DNA from: an uncultured Flavobacteriaceae bacterium
Lineage (GTDB): Bacteria; Bacteroidota; Bacteroidia; Flavobacteriales; Flavobacteriaceae
Assembly: GCA_913030895.1 (NCBI GenBank)
Contig: CAJWGK010000004.1
Span: forward strand, 1-59,004
Length of the DNA: 59,004 nt
Reading direction: 5' to 3'
Shown here: in pieces, positions 36,142 to 44,583 of the stretch
Layout: every line of letters begins with the position of its first letter
How positions within the stretch are numbered: position 1 is the stretch's first letter
Translations under genes and position numbers: made by a program
Notes under the pieces: model-generated
Told to the model about the DNA's origin: nothing
What the model saw: the letters and a program-made list of their open reading frames with translations, nothing else
Database searches by the model: none

Positions 36142-37503
36142 ATGGAAAATATTAAGAAATTTAAAATGAAAAGATTATTTATTGGTTTGATGACCTTAAG
36201 CCTAATGTTTACTTCCTGTGATGATTTCTTGGAAGAATACTCTACCATAGGTTTGTCAGATGGAAGTCTCACTGACCTAGTTGCGATGGAGGCCTTAAAT
36301 GCCGGTGCATATAACGACCTTAGAAACATTACAGCTTATGAGCACGTCCAATCTACATATATTGTGAGGGACTGTGAGCCAAGAAGAAATCCAAACTGGA
36401 TTCCGTTTTTTAAATGGACAACAGCTGGAATTCCAGGAATGTTTAATCGATATCAGCAATGTTACCAAGTGTTTAATAAAGTTAATACTGTTTTAAACGC
36501 GGATATCGATAACATGTACGGAACAGATGCTCAAAGAGCTGCCGTTCGAGGAGACGCTTACTTTTTAAGAGCCTATGCGCTGTTCTACCTCAACAATTGG
36601 TTTACAAATCCAAATGGAATGTCCGTACCGATTGTACTTACTGTTTTAGGAACAAATGACAGAGTCACCCGTGCTACTTCGGATGAGGTTAAAGCACAAA
36701 TCGAATCTGATATTGAAGCAGCAAGAACTAATTTGGCAATTTCTGGAGGGATAACCTCTCACGCTGCTGCGACTGGAATGGCAGCCAGAATGTATTTTTA
36801 TCATAAAAAATACAATTTAGCCTATGAAAGGGCTAATGAGGTCATTACTTCAGGTGGTTTTTCTTTGGAACAAAATGTTGCAGATATTTACACAAAAGGT
36901 AGTGCATCATCAGAAGTTATCTTTTCGGTAATCACTGACAGAACTGAAAACACTTTTGGTTCAGCACAGATTGGTTTTCAAAATCATCAAGCTAATGACG
37001 CGGATGGTGTTTCATCGTTAAATCTTGAAGGTGTATTAGCAGGACTTAGAACTGCTGACCCAAGTGATAAAAGATTTGCAGACTTGATGACTGAAGGTGA
37101 TAATTTCATATTTACAGATGGTAAATATCCAAACAATGATGTGGATTACATTGGACTTAGACTGCCTGAGATGTATCTCACCAGAGCTGAGGCTAATATC
37201 ATGGTAAATAGTACAGTTACTGCTGCTGACGTGGCTGATGTGAATACTGTCAAAAATAGAGCTGGCGCATCGGATACTGTTGCCGGTACTCCGGGTGCTA
37301 ATGATATGCTTGAAATAATCTTCAATGAAAGATCTAAGGAACTTTATAATGAAACTGGAGATAGATTTTTTAACACGCTTAGACTACAAAGAGATATCGT
37401 AGACGAGAGTGGTAGTGGAACCGTTTCATATTCAAGTTACAGAACGCTTCTTTATAACCTTATACCTCAAACTGAGGTGGATATTCACAACTTAACTCAA
37501 TAA
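36142..37503 (+). CDS. SusD/RagB-type glycan-binding lipoprotein
   Basis: Surface lid protein of the SusCD complex, 453 aa. The lipobox cysteine is in LMFTSCDDFLEEYSTIG, the usual SusD N terminus. Helical TPR-like region with AAVRGDAYFLRAYALFYLNNWF and ATGMAARMYFYHKKYNLAYERANEVI, and the C-terminal RLPEMYLTRAEANIMVN, EIIFNERSKELYNETGDRFFNTLRL and YNLIPQTEVDIHN complete the family pattern. At 453 aa it is at the short end for SusD. A second ATG at 36166 (445 aa) starts the signal peptide equally well. It follows susC after 4 bases. Confidence 0.95.
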   Translation: MENIKKFKMKRLFIGLMTLSLMFTSCDDFLEEYSTIGLSDGSLTDLVAMEALNAGAYNDLRNITAYEHVQSTYIVRDCEPRRNPNWIPFFKWTTAGIPGMFNRYQQCYQVFNKVNTVLNADIDNMYGTDAQRAAVRGDAYFLRAYALFYLNNWFTNPNGMSVPIVLTVLGTNDRVTRATSDEVKAQIESDIEAARTNLAISGGITSHAAATGMAARMYFYHKKYNLAYERANEVITSGGFSLEQNVADIYTKGSASSEVIFSVITDRTENTFGSAQIGFQNHQANDADGVSSLNLEGVLAGLRTADPSDKRFADLMTEGDNFIFTDGKYPNNDVDYIGLRLPEMYLTRAEANIMVNSTVTAADVADVNTVKNRAGASDTVAGTPGANDMLEIIFNERSKELYNETGDRFFNTLRLQRDIVDESGSGTVSYSSYRTLLYNLIPQTEVDIHNLTQ

Positions 37504-37536
37504 TATTAAACACTAAAATTCAAATTCAATACAATT

Positions 37537-37998
37537 ATGAGAAATATACTCTTTTTAACATTGACTCTTTCGTTCGCGATGTTTATGTCTTGCGACGACG
37601 CTGATTCATTTGATGTAAGACAAGACGCTCTTGTTAATTACGTGACTGACATCAATGGTACATGGACACTTCACTCTATTCATAGAGATGGCGCTGATAT
37701 TACATCAGACATTCCATCTGCCACTGGACTAACGCTTCAAGTTGAAGCTGGATCATTTACTTTAGGTTCATCTAATATTCCTTTTCCCACATTAGGTAAT
37801 GCTAGAACACCATTTAGCTCAGGATCTTGGGCTTTTGATGACGATTATCAACCTACTAGTATTAATTTCACAAATGGCACAGACGTTGTCGTAACATCAC
37901 TAGCTATGCCACTATATGCTTCTAATAACTCTTCTATGGGTTTAACCTTTTCAATGGGTTGTGGAGCTACTTCATATCAATATAACTTTAAAAAATAA
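37537..37998 (+). CDS. Small surface lipoprotein of the SusCD module, function unknown
   Basis: A 153-aa lipoprotein with signal peptide and lipobox cysteine Cys19 (MFMSCDDAD). The remainder is predicted to be beta-rich, with DINGTWTLHSIHRDGADIT near the start, a lipocalin-like pattern (GTW) shared with small unassigned domains found in Bacteroidota glycan loci (possibly DUF5004-like; not verified). It stands in the SusE position after SusD, so surface glycan binding or complex assembly is the natural inference. Its stop overlaps the next start (TAATG), showing translational coupling. Confidence 0.7.
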   Translation: MRNILFLTLTLSFAMFMSCDDADSFDVRQDALVNYVTDINGTWTLHSIHRDGADITSDIPSATGLTLQVEAGSFTLGSSNIPFPTLGNARTPFSSGSWAFDDDYQPTSINFTNGTDVVVTSLAMPLYASNNSSMGLTFSMGCGATSYQYNFKK

Positions 37999-39080
37999 TG
38001 GAAATGAGAAGATTTAATTTTAACTATAAAACATTTATTTTTGGCTTCTTGGCCTTACCATTAGTGTTTTTGTTTGTGACTTCATGTTTGGAGATCAAAT
38101 CTGTTGATCAAGCTGATAGTGCTAGAGCTGGTTCTTCACAAACTATCACTCTAAATGTTTTGCTAGATACAGAAAATAACGATCAAAACTATAAGAGATT
38201 GGTCGTTGGTATTTGTGCACCTAAAGATTGGAAAGTTGGTGAAAATGCAGTCGTGACTTTTGATTCACCATTAAATAACGAACCAAGGGTTGGTAACGGA
38301 ACCATGATTCTTGATGATGGTGCTCAGGACAAAGGTTATAAGAAAGGTAGAGGAGCAGATGGTAATCAAAATGGTTTGACTTGGGCTGAAAATGCTGAAG
38401 AAATTCTTGGATACGACGAAAACTACGGAGAAATGGAATGGGTAATGTATTACTCAGATCAAGTAGATGCTGGAAATACCAGTGTTGAAGGAACTGTTTC
38501 TATCAACCTATCAATAGGAAGTGCTCACTCTGCAGCAAAACTTGGTTATTGGGTTGGAGTCCATGACAATGGATTTAAAATGGCAGATCATGTTGCTGAA
38601 TCAACTACTACAGGTGCTCCATCACGTTGGTATGACTACGAGTGGAAAAAAATGGCTATTCTGTCAGCATCAGCTGATGCTACTGACTTAACAGGTCCTG
38701 CACCAACCTTCACAGCTACTGTTAACGCTGGAGCTGAAGGATATACTTTTGATGACATCATTACTGTTAATTTTGATGCTAAAGAAGGTTATTTAGGTGA
38801 CAATACTGCACTTTACAATGCAGGTGAAGTATTCATGTGTGCTACTGCACTATTAGGTGATGGAACCACTGTTGCTAAAGTTGACAGAGCTCCTGAATCT
38901 AAAATGACGCTTACTGGAGCTGATTATTGGTCTAAAACTATATGGCCTCCAGCATACTTCGGTGTAAATGATCAAATAATTACTGAGATACATTTAAATT
39001 TCCAAAATGCTGACGGTTCAATTGTAGTCAAAAATCCTGGCTATGGAACTGATATGGTTTTTGGTGAAAAGTGTCAATAA
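37998..39080 (+). CDS. Putative surface glycan-binding lipoprotein, SusE/F position
   Basis: A 360-aa lipoprotein (hydrophobic segment then VTSCLEIKS, Cys30). The N-terminal half contains SSQTITLNVLLDTENNDQNYKRLVVGICAP, suggesting an immunoglobulin-like domain. The C-terminal third, with GEVFMCATALLGDGT, WSKTIWPPAYFGVNDQI and LNFQNADGSIVVK, has the pattern of terminal domains in unassigned PUL surface proteins (possibly DUF4961-like; not verified). Aromatic residues Trp and Tyr are frequent and could stack on sugars. It is the last gene before the strong terminator at 39115, so it belongs to the SusC-SusD transcription module. Its ligand is unknown. Confidence 0.7.
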   Translation: MEMRRFNFNYKTFIFGFLALPLVFLFVTSCLEIKSVDQADSARAGSSQTITLNVLLDTENNDQNYKRLVVGICAPKDWKVGENAVVTFDSPLNNEPRVGNGTMILDDGAQDKGYKKGRGADGNQNGLTWAENAEEILGYDENYGEMEWVMYYSDQVDAGNTSVEGTVSINLSIGSAHSAAKLGYWVGVHDNGFKMADHVAESTTTGAPSRWYDYEWKKMAILSASADATDLTGPAPTFTATVNAGAEGYTFDDIITVNFDAKEGYLGDNTALYNAGEVFMCATALLGDGTTVAKVDRAPESKMTLTGADYWSKTIWPPAYFGVNDQIITEIHLNFQNADGSIVVKNPGYGTDMVFGEKCQ

Positions 39081-39114
39081 GAATTTGTAGAGTAATTTAC
39101 ATAATTAATTGAGT

Positions 39115-39153
39115 AAAAGGAGGGCTAATATTTTTAACCCTCCTTTTATTTTT
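39115..39153 (+). terminator. Rho-independent terminator or attenuator after the SusCD module
   Basis: A perfect 10-base stem, AAAAGGAGGG (39115-39124) with CCCTCCTTTT (39138-39147), a 13-base loop, and then ATTTTTT. It lies 35 bases after the 360-aa lipoprotein gene and 14 bases before the GH43 start. It is the strongest hairpin I found in the window. No promoter is visible between it and GH43, so the enzyme genes would depend on read-through unless an unrecognised promoter exists. Confidence 0.8.
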
Positions 39154-39166
39154 TAAAATATAACCA

Positions 39167-40918
39167 ATGAAAAGATTAACCATTTTTACATTCCTTCTTT
39201 CAAGCTATCTTCTATTTAGTCAGGGTAAATTTATTAACCCCATCATACCAGGAGGATACCCTGATCCATCGATTTGCAGGGTTGGTGAGGATTTTTATGT
39301 TGTAAATTCTTCCTTTGAATATTTCCCCGGACTACCCATACATCAAAGTAAAGACCTGGTTAACTGGGAGCTAATTGGCAACGGTCTTCACCGACCGAGC
39401 CAAGCCTCTGGAGCGGTCAATCTTGTCGATGTTCAAGAAAATGGTGGTATCCACGCTCCAACAATCCGATACAATAAGGGTACATTTTATATCATAACCA
39501 CTAATATGTACTCGCAAATCGATCCGAGCAAGCCCAACAATACAAAATCAAACACCAATTTCATCATTACCGCAAAAGATCCTGCAGGCCCATGGTCTGA
39601 TCCACATGTAATAGCGGGTGCTGGTGGTATAGACCCTGATTTATTTTTTGATGACGACGGTAAGGTCTATTTTGTTGGTACACACAATCCAGGCGACATG
39701 TACTCCAATGGAATTGGAGCGATCTGGGCGCAAGAACTGGATTTGGAAAACTGGAAGTTAGTAGGAGATCGCCACTCACTTTGGGAAGGTGCTTGTGATA
39801 AAAGCCATACAGAGGGACCCCACTTGTATAAAGAACATGGTAAATACTATTTATTAGTAGCTGAAGGAGGAACAAGCTTCCACCATGCAGTAATGATGGC
39901 CGCCAGTGATGATGTTTTTGGTCCTTATGAAACAGGGCTGCGAAATCCAATCCTTACCTCTAGACATTTATCCATGAAAAACTGGGTTCATAGCACAGGT
40001 CACGCCGACCTTGTTAAATTAGAAGATGGCAGGTGGTTTATGGTTTCATTAGGTAAGAGAAATGACCGAGACGGTCACTCTAATATGGGAAGAGAAACCC
40101 ACCTTATGCCTGTAATTTGGGAACCGCAGATAGTTCGTTGGCAGCAAATTAGTAAAACCAAATGGGAACCTGTAAGGTACCTATTCCCTGTTGTTGCACC
40201 AGAGACGGGAAAAATAGAACGCATCAATCCACTTCCCTTTAATGATAAACATCAGTTTTACAACGATGCTTTTAATGACAATTTTGATGCAAAAAAACTA
40301 AGCCCAGATTGGGTATTTAGAAGAGTCCCCCAGCCCAACACCTATTCACTATCGGCTCGAAAGGGACATCTCAGACTTTATTTAAAACCTGAGAGTTTCC
40401 AGCCTAGAAAAAGGTACAGTGCAATGGGTATCACTCAAAAGGAAAGCGAATTTGAATGGGAAGCAAAAATGAAATTCAATCCCAAAAAAAATCTTGAAGA
40501 AGCTGGTATCAGTGTTTACCAAAAAGACATCAATTATGTCAATCTAACCGTTCAAAAAATTGGTAAGGAACACTTTGTAAAAGTAACCGTCAAAGAAAAA
40601 AACAATCTAGTAACTGCGATGACTGACTCTGCAAAAATTCCCAATACAGAAGTAAAAGCCTTTAAATCAAAAGCTTTACCAAATTACGCTGGAGAGATTT
40701 TACTTAAGATAGCCTCTAAAAATGGAAAATATTTGTACTTTTTCTCTACTGATGGGGGTGCCTCCTATGAGAAATTAGCAGAGACACCAGATAACATTGT
40801 TCTTGGGATGATGTACACTGGAGCAAATGTGGGGATTTATGCCACAAGTAATGGCCAAAAAACAACTAGCTATGCTGATTTTGATTGGGTAAGCTATAAA
40901 GGCTTTGTCAGTCGATAA
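39167..40918 (+). CDS. GH43 beta-xylosidase / alpha-L-arabinofuranosidase, exported
   Basis: A 583-aa glycoside hydrolase with signal peptide MKRLTIFTFLLSSYLLFSQ. The five-bladed propeller carries the GH43 triad: base Asp33 in YPDPSICRVG, pKa modulator Asp156 in GGIDPDLFFDDDG and acid Glu216 in HTEGPHLYKEHGKYY. The motif SSFEYFPGLPIHQSKDLVNW resembles the xylosidase-type subfamilies. From about residue 370 a C-terminal beta-sandwich (DNFDAKKLSPDWVFRRVPQ) follows, common in that group. It is the first enzyme after the terminator and indicates that the substrate contains xylose or arabinose side chains. Confidence 0.92.
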   Translation: MKRLTIFTFLLSSYLLFSQGKFINPIIPGGYPDPSICRVGEDFYVVNSSFEYFPGLPIHQSKDLVNWELIGNGLHRPSQASGAVNLVDVQENGGIHAPTIRYNKGTFYIITTNMYSQIDPSKPNNTKSNTNFIITAKDPAGPWSDPHVIAGAGGIDPDLFFDDDGKVYFVGTHNPGDMYSNGIGAIWAQELDLENWKLVGDRHSLWEGACDKSHTEGPHLYKEHGKYYLLVAEGGTSFHHAVMMAASDDVFGPYETGLRNPILTSRHLSMKNWVHSTGHADLVKLEDGRWFMVSLGKRNDRDGHSNMGRETHLMPVIWEPQIVRWQQISKTKWEPVRYLFPVVAPETGKIERINPLPFNDKHQFYNDAFNDNFDAKKLSPDWVFRRVPQPNTYSLSARKGHLRLYLKPESFQPRKRYSAMGITQKESEFEWEAKMKFNPKKNLEEAGISVYQKDINYVNLTVQKIGKEHFVKVTVKEKNNLVTAMTDSAKIPNTEVKAFKSKALPNYAGEILLKIASKNGKYLYFFSTDGGASYEKLAETPDNIVLGMMYTGANVGIYATSNGQKTTSYADFDWVSYKGFVSR

Positions 40919-40933
40919 ACTAAACTCGTATTT

Positions 40934-42334
40934 ATGAAATTATTTCATTGGCTTTTAATTTCTAGTTGTTGCATAATATTGGTTTCGTGCGAACCAAAGG
41001 AAACGAACGCTCAACCGCCCAATGTAATCCTAATAATCTCCGATCAGTGGTCTACCAAAGTAGCAGATGGTTCAGGAAATTATGACAATGGTATTCAAAC
41101 ACCAGGCATTGATCTTTTGGCAAAAGATGGCGTGAGCTTTAAGCAAGCTTATTCTACTTACCCATTGTGCACTCCTGCCAGAGCAAGTCTTTTTACGGGA
41201 CTGTATTCCCATCACAATGATGTTGGATTTAATCTCAAAAAAGACTCCATTCTCGACCGTGCTGAATTGACCCCTACCTTGGGTAAATCTTTTAAAGAAG
41301 CGGGGTATAATGTGGCGTATTTTGGCAAGGAGCACGCAGGTGGGTATGGATATGCTAGTGCAACCGAATTTGGCTCGATGACCCACTCCAATGGCGGAAT
41401 GTTAGCCGAGGGGTCCGCATATGATCCGATTTTTACTGAGGATGCAATCAAATACGTTAAAAATCAAACGGAAGATCAGCCGTTTTTTATGACACTTTCC
41501 CTAATTAATCCACACGATATTTGTCGGGTGTTAGGCGGAAAAGTTCAAGGTGCGACTTTTGCAGATGCGATCCACTTTGCGAGAAATGATGACGAGCCCT
41601 ATCTTCGTTTTCAACCCCGACCAGACCTCCCCAAAAATCACGAAGTACCTTATCAAAAAGGAATGATCTTACATGAGGACTTTATGTATAAGGAAGTTTT
41701 CGGGCTGAATGAGGACGAATGGAAAAGGTTTATTGCTACTTATCAATTGCTGATCGAAAATACAGATCGCTTGATTGGACAACTTTTGGAAAACCTAAAA
41801 GAACAGGGGTTAGAAGAAAATACAATTGTTATGTTTACCACTGATCACGGTGAAATGTCTGGAAGCCACAAACTTATTGCGAAGACAACCTTTTATGAGG
41901 AATCTTCTAAAATACCTGTGATTATTAGGTATCCAAAAGAAATCAAGCAATCCTCCACCAATAATCAAGCACTAATCAGTACCATTGATATAATGCCTAC
42001 CCTTCTTGATCTTGCGGGCGTAGCCGTTCCTGAGGGAATAGATGGAAAGAGCTTTAAAAAACAAATTTTCGAACCTGAGGCATCAGCAACTGAATTTAAT
42101 ATTGTTTTCAGTCAAAATCAATTTGGTAGAATGGTTCGGTATGAAGAATTTAAATACGTCAGGAGCATTGTCTATGGAACAACTTATGAGGTTCTTTTTG
42201 ACCTAAAAGATGACCCAAATGAATCAAAAAATCTTGTTAACGACCCCACTTTCAAAAGTGAATTGGTAAAAGGGCGCAAGCTTTTGGACGACTGGTTGGA
42301 AAACGAGCAAACACAATTAATAGCAGAAAAATAG
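40934..42334 (+). CDS. S1-family sulfatase, lipoprotein (CTPAR type)
   Basis: A 466-aa formylglycine sulfatase. Cys19 in ILVSCEPK is a lipobox. Metal ligand region is IISDQWSTK (Asp37, Gln38), the formylglycine site is CTPAR (Cys79-Arg83) followed by ASLFTGLYSH, and FTTDHGEMSGSHKLIAKTTFYEES supplies the next metal and substrate residues. The CTPAR variant and the DQ metal pair set it apart from the other four sulfatases here, so it probably attacks a different sulfate position or sugar. It lies 15 bases after GH43 and 4 bases before the SGNH gene. Confidence 0.93.
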   Translation: MKLFHWLLISSCCIILVSCEPKETNAQPPNVILIISDQWSTKVADGSGNYDNGIQTPGIDLLAKDGVSFKQAYSTYPLCTPARASLFTGLYSHHNDVGFNLKKDSILDRAELTPTLGKSFKEAGYNVAYFGKEHAGGYGYASATEFGSMTHSNGGMLAEGSAYDPIFTEDAIKYVKNQTEDQPFFMTLSLINPHDICRVLGGKVQGATFADAIHFARNDDEPYLRFQPRPDLPKNHEVPYQKGMILHEDFMYKEVFGLNEDEWKRFIATYQLLIENTDRLIGQLLENLKEQGLEENTIVMFTTDHGEMSGSHKLIAKTTFYEESSKIPVIIRYPKEIKQSSTNNQALISTIDIMPTLLDLAGVAVPEGIDGKSFKKQIFEPEASATEFNIVFSQNQFGRMVRYEEFKYVRSIVYGTTYEVLFDLKDDPNESKNLVNDPTFKSELVKGRKLLDDWLENEQTQLIAEK

Positions 42335-42338
42335 TTTT

Positions 42339-43037
42339 ATGAGATCTTTAATTAGTTTCTTTTTATTGGGCCTTATATTGGTGCTTTCTGGCTGCTCTTT
42401 GGAATACAAATACAGGGCTCACAAAGGATATTTTGAGGAAGAAGTTCAAAAACTTGAAGAACTCGATGAATATCAAAACATGGAGGACTATTTATTATTT
42501 ATGGGTAGTTCTAGTATTAGGCTTTGGAAAACTGTTGCAGAAGACATGAAGCCTTATCCAGCCATTAAGCGGGGTTATGGCGGCGCACATTACTACGACT
42601 TTATCCATTATGTCGAGCGATTGATTGATGATAAAGACCAAGCTCAAGCTGTTCTTATTTTTGTCGCCAATGACATCACTGGAAAAAATAGTTGGGATAA
42701 ACGTCACAAAGACTTAAGTCCAAGAGAAATCGAAAAGTTGGTTAAAGTAATCACCAAAAAAATCCATAAGCAATTGTCACCCGACCTTCCAATTTATATC
42801 ATTGAAACTACCCCGACCCCAAGCCGATGGCACGTGTGGGATAAAATATCCGAAGCAAATGATTTAATTAAAGAATTTACAGATCAAAAACCCAACCTAC
42901 ATTTCATTTCTACTAGAAACCATTTTTTTAATGATCGCGGTAGACCGGAAGGTAAATTTTTTAGACGTGATAGTCTGCATTTAAGTGATGCTGGCTATGA
43001 CCTGTGGGAGGAGATAATAAAAAAGAATTTGAAATAA
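42339..43037 (+). CDS. SGNH/GDSL-type hydrolase, lipoprotein
   Basis: A 232-aa lipoprotein (VLSGCSLEY, Cys19) of the SGNH hydrolase fold. The block I motif is MGSSSIRLWKT near residues 55-65, containing the candidate nucleophile Ser. A Gly-Gly stretch GYGGAHYYDF follows, then FVANDIT with the block III Asn, and the catalytic Asp-x-x-His in RDSLHLSDAGYDLW near the end. Such proteins in glycan loci commonly remove acetyl or other acyl groups. It sits between a sulfatase and the beta-lactamase-fold gene in a tightly spaced operon. Confidence 0.85.
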   Translation: MRSLISFFLLGLILVLSGCSLEYKYRAHKGYFEEEVQKLEELDEYQNMEDYLLFMGSSSIRLWKTVAEDMKPYPAIKRGYGGAHYYDFIHYVERLIDDKDQAQAVLIFVANDITGKNSWDKRHKDLSPREIEKLVKVITKKIHKQLSPDLPIYIIETTPTPSRWHVWDKISEANDLIKEFTDQKPNLHFISTRNHFFNDRGRPEGKFFRRDSLHLSDAGYDLWEEIIKKNLK

Positions 43038-43047
43038 ATATCACTTT

Positions 43048-44583
43048 ATGAAAAAATCATTCCTACTACTTATTCTACTTATTATTCCAATTACATTTCA
43101 AGCCCAAGGAAAATCAATTGAAAGAGGAATTCCAGAAAATGAAGGGATTTCTTCAAAATCAATCCTAGAAATGGTGAAAAGGTTTGAAAATGAATTAGAT
43201 GCTATTCATAGCTATATGATTGTGAAAAATGGGAAAGTGATATCGGAGGGTTGGTGGGAGCCGTATGGACCAGACAATCCACATTTATTATATTCTTTAA
43301 CCAAAGCTTTTATTTCTACCGCAGTTGGATTTGCCGTTCAGGAAGAATTATTAAAAGTTGAAGATTTTGTGATTTCTTTCTTTCCAGAGTATGCTCCAAA
43401 AAATCCAAACTGGAATATGCAAAATCTTAGAGTAAGTGATTTATTGACCTATTCAACTGGTCATATTGGGCCGGTCTTGAAAAATAAAACTAGAGTGGGT
43501 GTAGAAAATTGGACACAAGCTTTTTTAGAATCTGAAATTAAATTAAACCCTGGTGCCTATTCAACTTACAATTCATATGCGTCCTACATACTTTCTGCAA
43601 TAATTCAAAAAGTAAGTGGACAAAATGTCACAGATTATTTAAACGAAAGATTTTTTAAGCCTTTAAGGATTGATTATCCTGAGTGGGATTCTTGTCAAAT
43701 GGGAATTAATATTGAATTTGGGTTGCATTTGAAAACTGAGGATATTGCTAAAATGGGTCTTTTTTATCTTCAAGACGGCGCGTGGAATGGAAAACAATTA
43801 CTTTCAAAAGAATGGATAAATAAGGCCACCTCAAAACAAGTTCCAAATGGAAATTTACTAGATAATGACTATCAACAAGGGTTCGGTTATCAGTTCTGGA
43901 TTTCTAGACATAACAGTTATAGAGGAGATGGTAAAGACAGTCAGTTTTGTCTTATCCTTCCGGATTATGACATGGCTGTTATAACTACTGCAGGTGAGGG
44001 AAAAATGCAAGATGTTATGGATATCGTATGGGAGTCTCTACTTCCTGAATTGGATAATAAACCCTTAAAAAAAGACCCTGTAAATCACAAAATTTTACTT
44101 GAAAAAAATAAAACTTTAGTTTTAAAGACACCCAAAAATAAATTCGAAAATAAATTCGATAAAGAATTTAAAATTCAGGAGAATAGTCTAAAAATTGAGT
44201 CGATAGGTTTTAATTTAAGTCAATCAAAAAAAGAAATTAAAATTAAAATAGACGGCATAAATGAAGTTATCCAAATTGGAGATGGGTTTTATGCTAAAAA
44301 CAATCTTAGAAGTCATCTACCCTATACCAAACACAATGACACGAATGTTATAAATTTTGGTATGTCAGAAGAAAAACTAAAAAAAATTGGCACCTCAGGG
44401 GGTTGGATCAGTAATGATAGTTATCAGATAATTAATTATTTATACGAGACACCAACCAGCGTTGTATATAATTTTATTTTTAAGGGAGATGAACTTCAAT
44501 GGAATACTGAGGTTAAAAATTCTCTTCAGCAATACATTGCCCCAAAAATGCCTATGTCACTAAAATCTATAAATGATGATTAA
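43048..44583 (+). CDS. Beta-lactamase-fold serine hydrolase, exported
   Basis: A 511-aa exported protein (signal peptide ending TFQAQG) with a class C beta-lactamase/penicillin-binding-type domain. Ser83-x-x-Lys86 is in YSLTKAF, and a tyrosine motif YNSYASY follows. After about residue 345 comes a Lys- and Asn-rich C-terminal region of unclear fold, longer than usual. Members of this family include esterases and amidases as well as lactamases, and many occur in sulfatase-rich loci; a deacylase role on the glycan is inferred, antibiotic resistance is unlikely. Base composition is more AT-rich than that of the flanking sulfatases. Its stop is overlapped by the next gene (11 bases). Confidence 0.8.
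   Translation: MKKSFLLLILLIIPITFQAQGKSIERGIPENEGISSKSILEMVKRFENELDAIHSYMIVKNGKVISEGWWEPYGPDNPHLLYSLTKAFISTAVGFAVQEELLKVEDFVISFFPEYAPKNPNWNMQNLRVSDLLTYSTGHIGPVLKNKTRVGVENWTQAFLESEIKLNPGAYSTYNSYASYILSAIIQKVSGQNVTDYLNERFFKPLRIDYPEWDSCQMGINIEFGLHLKTEDIAKMGLFYLQDGAWNGKQLLSKEWINKATSKQVPNGNLLDNDYQQGFGYQFWISRHNSYRGDGKDSQFCLILPDYDMAVITTAGEGKMQDVMDIVWESLLPELDNKPLKKDPVNHKILLEKNKTLVLKTPKNKFENKFDKEFKIQENSLKIESIGFNLSQSKKEIKIKIDGINEVIQIGDGFYAKNNLRSHLPYTKHNDTNVINFGMSEEKLKKIGTSGGWISNDSYQIINYLYETPTSVVYNFIFKGDELQWNTEVKNSLQQYIAPKMPMSLKSINDD

Noticed and set aside
39567-39950. A 127-aa open frame antisense to GH43
   Set aside because: It covers the catalytic part of GH43 and its His/Leu-rich composition reflects the complement of that gene.
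43048-44583. Antibiotic resistance beta-lactamase
   Set aside because: The gene is embedded in a glycan operon and lacks the compact size of resistance enzymes; the fold is shared with many esterases.
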